DNA of 64,000 bases from Ornithinimicrobium ciconiae. Its GTDB lineage: Bacteria; Actinomycetota; Actinomycetes; Actinomycetales; Dermatophilaceae. Of this stretch, positions 58,112 through 64,000 are shown one piece after another. The stretch covers positions 3,472,001 through 3,536,000 of the forward strand of contig NZ_CP041616.1 in assembly GCF_007197575.1 (NCBI RefSeq). Reading direction: 5' to 3'. The notes below the pieces were generated by a model. That model was given only the letters and a program-made list of their open reading frames with translations. It did not search any database and had not been told where the DNA came from. Every line of letters starts with the position of its first letter. Position 1 is the first letter of the stretch. The position numbers and the translations under genes are program-made.

Positions 58112-58876
58112 TCAGTTGCCGAACCGACGCTCCCGCTCGGCGTAGGCCCGCAGCGCACGCAGGAAGTCGACCTTGCGGAAGTCCGGCCAGTAGGCCTCAC
58201 AGAAGTAGAACTCACTGTGTGCGCTCTGCCAGAGCAGGAATCCGCCGAGCCGCTGCTCGCCGCTGGTGCGGATCACCAGGTCCGGGTCGGGCTGACCCTT
58301 GGTGTAGAGGTGCTCGGCGATGTCGTCCACCTCAAGGGTCTGAGCCAGCTCAGCGATCGGCGTCCCCCGCTCGGCCGCCTCGGCCAGCAGGGAGCGCACC
58401 GCGTCGGCGATCTCCTGGCGCCCGCCATAGCCGATCGCCACATTCACGACCATGCCGTCCACCTCGGCCGTGCGCTCGACGGCGGCGCGCAGCACGCGCA
58501 CCGTCTTCTCGGGCAGCAGGTGGGCGGCCCCGACCAGGTTGATCCGCCACCGATCCACCTCGGCCAGCTCGGACACGACGTCCTCGATGATCTGCAGCAG
58601 GGGCTCCACCTCACGGACATCGCGGCGCAGGTTGTCCGTGGACAGCAGCCACAGAGTCACCACCTCGACCCCCGCCTCCCGGCACCACTCGAGCAGCGGC
58701 GCGATGTTGTCCGCGCCCGCACGGTGGCCCTGGGCGGTGTCTGCGCCGCGCAACCTGGCCCAGCGGCGGTTGCCATCGAGCATGACCCCCACGTGGCGCG
58801 GCATGCGATCTGCCGGAAGATGCCTGGTCAGCGATCTGTTGTAGACCCGATAGAGCAGGTCGCGGGGAGAACGCAT
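58112..58876 (-). CDS. uppS: isoprenyl transferase (cis-prenyltransferase, UppS family)
   Basis: Extends farnesyl or geranyl diphosphate in cis for polyprenyl carriers (254 residues). The catalytic Asp is in GVMLDGNRRWARLRG near residue 34. LWLLSTDNLRRDVREVEPL, VNVAIGYGGRQEIADAV and DLVIRTSGEQRLGGFLLWQSA, EFYFCEAYWPDFR complete the fold. STDNLRR rather than STENW points to the short-chain Z,E-farnesyl diphosphate synthase-like subgroup (Rv1086 type), not the long-chain decaprenyl enzyme. It is divergent from trhA with a 103-bp gap holding a double operator. Confidence 0.9.
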   Translation of the reverse strand: MRSPRDLLYRVYNRSLTRHLPADRMPRHVGVMLDGNRRWARLRGADTAQGHRAGADNIAPLLEWCREAGVEVVTLWLLSTDNLRRDVREVEPLLQIIEDVVSELAEVDRWRINLVGAAHLLPEKTVRVLRAAVERTAEVDGMVVNVAIGYGGRQEIADAVRSLLAEAAERGTPIAELAQTLEVDDIAEHLYTKGQPDPDLVIRTSGEQRLGGFLLWQSAHSEFYFCEAYWPDFRKVDFLRALRAYAERERRFGN

Positions 58877-58932
58877 AGCGTCAACCTACTCGCCGTCACG
58901 CGGTGGAGTGTGGCAAGTCTCGTGACAATTCT

Positions 58933-58973
58933 TAGGTTACCCACTCGTAACCTACGTCATCGTAGGTTAGTAT
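58933..58973 (+). promoter_or_regulatory. double operator with three TAGGTTA half-sites and trhA -10 box
   Basis: taggttac-ccactc-gtaaccta (58933-58954) and taacctac-gtcatc-gtaggtta (58948-58969) share their central half-site, giving three 8-bp half-sites with two 6-bp spacers. The last overlaps a -10-like TAGTAT (58968-58973), which lies 6 nt before the trhA ATG, so the mRNA is probably leaderless and repressible. The regulator is unknown; dimeric TetR/MarR-type binding is plausible. uppS, divergent, could share it. Confidence 0.7.
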
Positions 58974-58979
58974 TGGTCC

Positions 58980-59759
58980 ATGGAACACCGCTCTTCGCCC
59001 GCCAAGGACCGAGGCCGCGTGCACCAGGCCACGGAGTCTGCTGTGCAAGAGGTCCGGGAGTCCGCCCACGAGGTCAAGGACGCTGCACGGGAGGCAGTCG
59101 CGGCCATCAAGCCCCGGCTGCGCGGGTGGCTTCACCTGGTCACGACCCCACTGGCCCTGGCCGGCGGCATCGTCCTGGTCAGCTTCGCCCCCGACACCCC
59201 CTCCCGCATCGCGGCGGCCATCTTCGCGATCACCGCGGTGCTGCTGTTTGGCACCTCGGCGATCTATCACCGCGGCAACGGTCACTTCAGTGCCCGGACC
59301 AGCCGGATCCTCAAGCGGCTGGACCACGCCAACATCTTCCTGATCATCGCCGGCACCTACACGCCGTTCGCGGTGCTGCTCCTGCCCGAGGGGCAGGGAC
59401 AGACCCTGCTCTGGATCGTCTGGAGCGGAGCCATCGCCGGGGTCCTGTTCCGCGTGCTCTGGGTCGGCGCGCCGCGCTGGCTCTACACGCCCGTCTATGT
59501 CGCGCTCGGCTGGGTCGCGGTCTTCTATCTGCCGGGCTTCTGGCGCAATGGCGGCGCAGGAGTGGTGGCGCTCATCGCGGTCGGCGGGCTGCTCTACACC
59601 CTGGGCGCCGTCGTCTACGGCACCAAGCGGCCCAACCCCTCACCGCGCTGGTTCGGCTTCCACGAGATCTTCCACGCCTTCACGATCCTGGCCTTCGCCG
59701 CGCACTACATCGCGGTGTCCTTCTCGGTCTACGGCGCGATCCCGGCTGCTGCCGGCTGA
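58980..59759 (+). CDS. trhA: hemolysin III / PAQR-family membrane protein (TrhA)
   Basis: 259 residues. A charged N-terminal helix (about 1-45) precedes seven membrane segments. Conserved polar motifs are GTSAIYHRGNG, LDHANIFLIIAGTYTPF and GFHEIFHAFTIL, with the His residues that bind zinc in PAQR proteins. Bacterial relatives influence membrane fluidity or energetics; true haemolysin activity is not implied. The ATG has no ribosome binding site, consistent with leaderless translation. It converges with the next gene, 2 bp away. Confidence 0.9.
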   Translation: MEHRSSPAKDRGRVHQATESAVQEVRESAHEVKDAAREAVAAIKPRLRGWLHLVTTPLALAGGIVLVSFAPDTPSRIAAAIFAITAVLLFGTSAIYHRGNGHFSARTSRILKRLDHANIFLIIAGTYTPFAVLLLPEGQGQTLLWIVWSGAIAGVLFRVLWVGAPRWLYTPVYVALGWVAVFYLPGFWRNGGAGVVALIAVGGLLYTLGAVVYGTKRPNPSPRWFGFHEIFHAFTILAFAAHYIAVSFSVYGAIPAAAG

Positions 59760-59761
59760 CC

Positions 59762-60097
59762 TCAGCCTGTCGGAGGCGCGTCGCCGTCCGGATCGGCTCG
59801 CCGACCGTCTCCCGCCCCACGCTGCTGCTCGTCTCCCGCCCCCCGCTGCTGCTCATCTCCGGAGTCCCCGGTTGAGGCGGAGCCGTCACCTGCTGCTGCC
59901 GCGTCTGTCTCGTGAGCCAGTCGGTCGCGGCGCTCCTGAGTCAGCCGCTCCTCCTCGAGGCGCAGCTTCTCCTGGTGGTCGAGGCGGCGGAGTCGTCTGC
60001 TGAGGTCATAGCCCAGGAAGATGACGGCGACGGCGAGGAAGAACAGCCCCAGGAAGGCTCCCAGGCCGCCGGTGACCTCAACACTCGTGCCGTTCAT
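59762..60097 (-). CDS. small single-pass membrane protein, Rv1083-like position
   Basis: 111 residues with one N-terminal helix ([20 protein letters not shown]), a charged coiled coil ([20 protein letters not shown]) and a Gly/Asp/Gln tail made of repeated GDEQQRGA units, encoded by a 24-bp tandem repeat at about 59808-59855. It overlaps mca by 4 nt (ATGA), as the equivalent gene follows mca in Mycobacterium. Function unknown. Confidence 0.78.
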   Translation of the reverse strand: MNGTSVEVTGGLGAFLGLFFLAVAVIFLGYDLSRRLRRLDHQEKLRLEEERLTQERRDRLAHETDAAAAGDGSASTGDSGDEQQRGAGDEQQRGAGDGRRADPDGDAPPTG

Positions 60098-61194
60098 GAG
60101 GCCTGCTCGTCGCCGTGCGCGTCGACGTGCGCCTCGTCGGCCTCGTGACTCTGGTCGCGGTCATGGTGCCCCTCAACCTCGGTGATCTCGTCGTGCAGGT
60201 CGTCGGTCTGGCGGGCGTCGTCGATGCCGTCGCCGTCCGCGTCGACCGGGGGCGGCGGGACCGAGCGGTAGGCGACCACCACCTCACCGTCAGCGTCCCG
60301 CGCGGGCTCCTGACGGCATACGGCCTCCAGGTCCAGCTCGCGCAGCCCGGCGAACAGGTCCGACTCCGGGAAGGAGGGCTCGACCAGCGACCGCGCAAGC
60401 TCCCAGTCCTCGGTAGCGTGCACCCTCTGCTGCAGCTCCATCGGGACGGCAAACCAGAACCCTTCGGGATCCACCTGGGTCGCGTGGGCCCGCAGGGCGT
60501 CGTCCCGCACGGGGAAGAACTCGGCGCACTCCACGTGGGTGTTCACGTCCCGCTCCGGCCGGTTGCGCGCGCCGGTGACCCAGTCCTCGTAGGGCGACTC
60601 CAGTCCCTCGGCGAGCATCGCGTCGTGGATCGTGCGGATCCGCTTGATCGACCAGCCGGAGTAGTAGAGCTTCTGCGGCTGCCAGGGCTGCCCAGCATGC
60701 GGGTATGCCGTGGGGTCACCGGCCGCGTGGAAGGCCGCCATCGACACCACGTGGGTCATGATGTGGTCGGGGTGCGGATAGCCGCCGTTCTCGTCATAGG
60801 TGGTCAGCACGTGCGGACGGAACTCACGGATGACCCGCACCAGCGCCTCGGTCGTCACGTCGACCGGCTCCAGCGCGAAGCAGCCCGGCGGCAGCGGCGG
60901 GAGCGGGTCTCCCTCAGGCAGACCGGAGTCGACGAAGCCCAGCCAGGTGTGCTGCACGCCGAGGATCTCGGCGGCCCGGGCCATCTCATCGCGGCGCACC
61001 TGCGTAAGGTCACGCTCGATGCGGGTGTTGCCTTTGAGCGCCTCGTTGAGGATGTCGCCGCGCTCGCCGCCGGTGCAGGACACCACCATCACCTGCACGC
61101 CCTCGGCGACATACTTTGCCGTGGTGGCAGCGCCCTTGCTGGACTCGTCGTCCGGGTGTGCGTGGACGGCCATCAGGCGGAGTTCCTGAGACAC
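60094..61194 (-). CDS. mca: mycothiol S-conjugate amidase
   Basis: Zinc amidase that cleaves mycothiol conjugates in detoxification (366 residues, GTG at 61194 with GAGGAG 8 nt away). LmbE-fold motifs are [18 protein letters not shown] (His and Asp zinc ligands) and [15 protein letters not shown]. The length and the C-terminal third match Mca rather than the shorter deacetylase MshB. It indicates that the organism makes mycothiol. The last 60 residues are Asp/Glu/His-rich. Confidence 0.93.
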   Translation of the reverse strand: MSQELRLMAVHAHPDDESSKGAATTAKYVAEGVQVMVVSCTGGERGDILNEALKGNTRIERDLTQVRRDEMARAAEILGVQHTWLGFVDSGLPEGDPLPPLPPGCFALEPVDVTTEALVRVIREFRPHVLTTYDENGGYPHPDHIMTHVVSMAAFHAAGDPTAYPHAGQPWQPQKLYYSGWSIKRIRTIHDAMLAEGLESPYEDWVTGARNRPERDVNTHVECAEFFPVRDDALRAHATQVDPEGFWFAVPMELQQRVHATEDWELARSLVEPSFPESDLFAGLRELDLEAVCRQEPARDADGEVVVAYRSVPPPPVDADGDGIDDARQTDDLHDEITEVEGHHDRDQSHEADEAHVDAHGDEQAS

Positions 61195-61355
61195 CCTTGT
61201 GCTCCTCGTGTCTGGGGTGACGGACAATGGTGTCGCGCCCCGGCGCGACAGCACCACCCATCCTCTCACCCTCCGGCAGGCTTGATGTCCCCACCGCACC
61301 CAGCGCGACCTGGTCCCGATGTCACCGCGAGTCCATCCACCCCGGACGGAGCCCC

Positions 61356-61727
61356 ATGAGCAGCACCGCAGCACCCACAGTCTCTCGCCGCACCTGGTGG
61401 ATCGTGGGCACCGTGGGAGTCGTCGTGATGACGGCCTTCGCCATCTGGTTCGGCATCGCGGGCGCGAGCGGCAAGGTGCACTGGTACAACGCCGGCTTCG
61501 AGATCGTCTCTGACGAGCAGATCGACGTCAGGTTTGACGTCCGCCGGGATCCCACCCGCGCCGTCACCTGCGACCTGCACGCCCTGGACGAGCACCACGC
61601 CAGGGTCGGCACCGGCCAGGTCACGGTGCCCCCGGCCGACACCTCCCCGACCCGCCACGTGGAGCCGTTGCGCACGGTGAGCCGGGCCGTGACGGGCTAT
61701 GTCGACTCCTGCTCCTACACCGGCTGA
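61356..61727 (+). CDS. DUF4307 domain membrane protein
   Basis: 123 residues from ATG 61356. One membrane helix ([20 protein letters not shown]) is followed by an extracytoplasmic beta-rich domain ([56 protein letters not shown]) with two Cys residues that could form a disulfide. It matches the DUF4307 family found between mca and greA in actinobacteria (Rv1081c position). Function unknown. Confidence 0.85.
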   Translation: MSSTAAPTVSRRTWWIVGTVGVVVMTAFAIWFGIAGASGKVHWYNAGFEIVSDEQIDVRFDVRRDPTRAVTCDLHALDEHHARVGTGQVTVPPADTSPTRHVEPLRTVSRAVTGYVDSCSYTG

Positions 61728-61810
61728 CGCCCGTCTCGACCACCTCTGCGGCGCGGGCTGCACAGACCCGCCGGCCGGCATACTCGTGACCGGATCGTGA
61801 CCTGCTCAGA

Positions 61811-61838
61811 TGGTCATTGGCCGTTTCCTTGTTAGACT
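61811..61838 (+). promoter_or_regulatory. possible greA promoter
   Basis: TGGTCA (61811-61816) and TAGACT (61833-61838) are separated by 16 bp, in an AT-richer stretch of an otherwise GC-rich gap. It would give greA a leader of about 140 nt. Each box matches four of six consensus bases. Confidence 0.38.
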
Positions 61839-61984
61839 TAAACCTCGAGAAGGTCCGGGCCGGACGACCTGAGCACAAGGAAACCTCAGGACATCCCATC
61901 GCCCGGACCTCACTGTTTGATCGTGACAGGGACTCCGCACTGCGCGAGACCCGGCCCTGGCTCGTGACCCGAGGAGTGACTGAA

Positions 61985-62485
61985 GTGACCGACACAACCA
62001 CCAAGCAGACGGCTACCTACCTGACGCCCGAGGCGCACGCCCGCCTGCAGGCGGAGTTGGCCCATCTCAAGGGCGAGGGACGCACCGAGATCTCCCAGCG
62101 CATCGAGGAGGCCCGCGAGGAGGGCGACCTCAAGGAGAACGGTGGCTACCACGCGGCCAAGGAGGAGCAGGGCAAGATGGAGGCCCGCATCCGCCAGCTC
62201 GAGCAGCTGCTGCAGAACGTCACCATCGGTGACGCCCCGGCGGACGACGGTGTCGTCGAGCCCGGGATGATCGTGACCGTCGAGATGTTCGGCGACACCG
62301 AGAAGTTCCTGCTCGGCAGCCGCGAGATCATCGGTGACGACGAGACGCTGACCGTCTACAGCGAGAAGTCCCCGATGGGTGCGGCGATCCTGGGCCACGG
62401 CCCCGGTGACAACGTGACCTTCACCGCCCCCAACGGCAAGAGCATCGACGTCAAGGTCATCTCCGCGACGCCCTACTCCTCCTGA
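61985..62485 (+). CDS. greA: transcription elongation factor GreA
   Basis: 166 residues from the GTG at 61985 with GAGGAG 9-10 nt before it; upstream in-frame codons look non-coding. An N-terminal coiled coil holds the tip acidic pair in EEGDLKENGGYHAAKEEQ, which stimulates transcript cleavage by stalled RNA polymerase. The C-terminal FKBP-like domain carries YSEKSPMGAAILGHGPGD. A strong terminator follows. Confidence 0.96.
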   Translation: MTDTTTKQTATYLTPEAHARLQAELAHLKGEGRTEISQRIEEAREEGDLKENGGYHAAKEEQGKMEARIRQLEQLLQNVTIGDAPADDGVVEPGMIVTVEMFGDTEKFLLGSREIIGDDETLTVYSEKSPMGAAILGHGPGDNVTFTAPNGKSIDVKVISATPYSS

Positions 62486-62512
62486 GCAGGGGCCAGCCAC
62501 GCTGGCCACAGA

Positions 62513-62553
62513 CGCCCCGCGCGCCGGTTGTCAACCGGCCGCCGCGGGGCGTT
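62513..62553 (+). terminator. greA terminator
   Basis: acgccccgcg (62513-62522) pairs with cgcggggcgt (62544-62553) around an inner gccggtt/aaccggc stem, followed by tgttgt. It lies between convergent greA and ilvA and may act on both. Confidence 0.85.
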
Positions 62554-62564
62554 GTTGTATGCCG

Positions 62565-63809
62565 TCAGCCGGCCAGCACCGGCCGGTAGCCGTGGTGGTT
62601 GAGGGCCTGGACGACCCTGTCGGAGTGCTCGTGCCCGTCGGTCTCGACCGTGACGCCGATCTGCACCTCGTGCACCCTCAGCGCGGCCGTGGTGCGCCCG
62701 TGCTGGACCTCCAGGACGTTGGCCCGCTCCTCGGCGAGCAGCGCGAGCAGCGCGGACAGCGAGCCGGGACGGTCGGGCACCGTGACCCGGAACTGCAGGT
62801 AGCGCCCGGCGATGCCCAGGCCGGTGCGGATGATCCGCAGCATCAGCAGGGTGTCGATGTTGCCACCGGAGAGCACCACCACGACGGGCTTGTCGGGGTC
62901 GAAGGCCGGCTCTTCCCCGGCCGCGGCCGCCTGGTTCATCAGGTGGGCGGCAGCTGCGGCTCCGGCCGGCTCGACCACGAGTTTGGCCCGCTCCAGCAGG
63001 AACAGCATGGCCCTGGCGATCGAGTCCTCACCGACGGTCTCGACCGAGTCGACGAGGTCGCGCACCAGATCGAACGGGACATCACCGGGTCGACCCACCG
63101 CGATGCCGTCGGCCATCGTGGTCATCGAGGACACGGCCACCGGGTGTCCCGCGGCCAGGGAGCCCGGCCAGGCCGCTGCCTCCTCGGCCTGCACACCGAT
63201 GACCCGCACGTCCGGCCGCACGGCCTTGACCGCGGTGGCGATCCCGGCGAGGAGGCCCCCGCCGCCCAGGCAGACCAGGATCGTGCCGACGTCAGGGACC
63301 TGCTCCAGGATCTCCAGCCCGCAGGTGCCCTGTCCAGCCACGATGGCGGGGTGGTCGAAGGGCGGGATAAAGACGGCGCCGGTCTCCTGCTCGAAGGCCC
63401 GGGCCCGCTCGATGCAGTCGTCGATGGTGCTGCCGACCTGCTCGACCGTGGCCCCATAGCCTCTGGTGGCCCGCAGCTTGGGCATGGAGGCTCCGTTGGG
63501 CATGAAGACGGTGGCCTCGATACCGAGCAGTTTGGCGGCGAGGGCCACACCCTGCGCGTGGTTGCCGGCGCTCGCCGCCACGACCCCGCGCGCGCGTTCC
63601 TCCGCGGAGAGCCCGGCCATCCGGTTGTAGGCGCCGCGGATCTTGAACGACCCGGCCCGACCCATGTTCTCGCACTTCAGGTGCACGGAGGTGCCGGCCA
63701 GCGTGCTCAACGCCTGGCTGAACTCCATCGGCGTCGGCTGGATAACACCGGCGAGGACCTCGCGGGCGGCGTCGATGTCGGCTGGGGTCACTGTGGGCGT
63801 CGTTGGCAC
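62565..63809 (-). CDS. ilvA: threonine ammonia-lyase (threonine dehydratase)
   Basis: PLP enzyme making 2-oxobutyrate from Thr (414 residues, GTG start). The PLP lysine is in GRAGSFKIRGAYNRM, the phosphate loop is CLGGGGLLAGI, and ASAGNHAQGVALAAK is diagnostic. The C-terminal ACT-type domain (about 330-414, YLQFRVTVPDRPGSLSALLA) is the short single-ACT form rather than the long Ile-sensing tandem of E. coli IlvA. That form is common in catabolic or low-sensitivity enzymes, so the role, biosynthetic or catabolic, is uncertain. Confidence 0.93.
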   Translation of the reverse strand: MPTTPTVTPADIDAAREVLAGVIQPTPMEFSQALSTLAGTSVHLKCENMGRAGSFKIRGAYNRMAGLSAEERARGVVAASAGNHAQGVALAAKLLGIEATVFMPNGASMPKLRATRGYGATVEQVGSTIDDCIERARAFEQETGAVFIPPFDHPAIVAGQGTCGLEILEQVPDVGTILVCLGGGGLLAGIATAVKAVRPDVRVIGVQAEEAAAWPGSLAAGHPVAVSSMTTMADGIAVGRPGDVPFDLVRDLVDSVETVGEDSIARAMLFLLERAKLVVEPAGAAAAAHLMNQAAAAGEEPAFDPDKPVVVVLSGGNIDTLLMLRIIRTGLGIAGRYLQFRVTVPDRPGSLSALLALLAEERANVLEVQHGRTTAALRVHEVQIGVTVETDGHEHSDRVVQALNHHGYRPVLAG

Positions 63810-63865
63810 AGCATCACCCTAGTCGGCCTCCCGGCCCCGGTCCGGTCCTCCGCGAGCCGGCAGCG

Positions 63866-63906
63866 CTGCGCGCGATGCGACGTGCAGGACGTCGCATCGC
63901 GCGCAG
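63866..63906 (-). terminator. perfect 18-bp hairpin upstream of ilvA
   Basis: ctgcgcgcgatgcgacgt (63866-63883) and its exact complement (63889-63906) flank a 5-nt loop gcagg. It probably terminates a minus-strand gene entering from the right edge. Confidence 0.75.
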
Positions 63907-63972
63907 TATGTCTCATCGCTCACAGGGGGGCGGACCACCACTGACAGGGTGGGCGGACCATCGCACACCAGG

Positions 63973-64000
63973 TCAGGCCGCGTCCTCCGACTGCCCGGCG
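63973..64000 (-). CDS. possible C-terminal end of a minus-strand gene cut by the window edge
   Basis: The only sign is a frame ending ...AGQSEDAA followed by TGA, with an acidic, Ala-rich end typical of actinobacterial proteins, 67 bp before a strong terminator-like hairpin. Too little is visible to name a product. Confidence 0.28.

Noticed and set aside
60115..61359. 414-residue plus-strand frame
   Set aside because: Antisense to mca, which has catalytic motifs and a good ribosome binding site.

Overview
This 64-kb window is a chromosomal segment of a high-GC Gram-positive bacterium (Actinomycetota). The evidence is GC-rich codon third positions, many GTG starts and 4-nt gene overlaps, a Kgd-type 2-oxoglutarate decarboxylase with a fused acyltransferase domain, mycothiol-conjugate amidase (Mca), DUF4307 and DUF6104 proteins, and actinobacterial gene orders. 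The proteins look most like Micrococcales (Intrasporangiaceae/Ornithinimicrobiaceae-like), but this is an impression, not a phylogenetic result. No prophage, insertion sequence, rRNA operon or CRISPR array was seen.

Layout. 1-8.1 kb: the F1Fo ATP synthase operon on the minus strand (atpI, atpZ-like, atpB-E-F-H-A-G-D-C), with a perfect CRP/GlxR-type palindrome just upstream. 8.1-22.4 kb: the conserved block wecA-glyA-sua5-prmC-prfA-rpmE-rho-hom-argS-tRNA-Arg, without lysA, thrC and thrB. A 24-residue membrane peptide and a pentapeptide-repeat gene sit inside it. 22.5-32.4 kb (plus strand): a DUF2249 protein, an aldehyde dehydrogenase, an ABC exporter, kgd, a tandem GNAT acetyltransferase, DUF6104 and an SGNH hydrolase. 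32.4-40 kb (minus): pheA and a quinone-oxidoreductase-like gene, a polyprenyl-phosphate sugar transferase, then alr, an alpha/beta hydrolase, tsaE and a tyrosine phosphatase joined by 4-nt overlaps. 40-48 kb: all four leucine genes (leuB, leuC, leuD, leuA), mixed with an endolysin-like M15 peptidase and a DUF559 gene, and with a leucine leader peptide before leuA. 48.2-64 kb: nnr-acpS-glmS, coaA, fumC, a lytic transglycosylase, phoH, uppS, trhA, a small membrane protein, mca, a DUF4307 gene, greA and ilvA.

How the genes work together. Several neighbours act on the same process: RF1 and its methyltransferase PrmC; TsaC/Sua5 and TsaE for t6A; the complete isopropylmalate route to leucine with attenuation; Alr, GlmS and UppS for the cell wall; IlvA, Hom and Leu enzymes for aspartate-family and branched-chain amino acids.

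The most unusual property is in the DNA between genes. Many intergenic regions carry short tandem repeats of 12-59 bp in 2-6 copies. In at least three cases clearly (pentapeptide gene, phosphatase, leuA), and in two more degenerate ones (fumC, atpD), the repeated unit spans the stop codon of the upstream gene. A second repeat family has a ~20-bp AT-rich motif that always occurs in pairs exactly 32 bp apart: two pairs in inverted orientation between prfA and prmC, and one pair between hom and an aldehyde dehydrogenase, where thrC/thrB would normally lie. A third family is a ~60-bp hairpin with a TTCACGCG/CGCGTGAA stem, found on both sides of the DUF559 gene.
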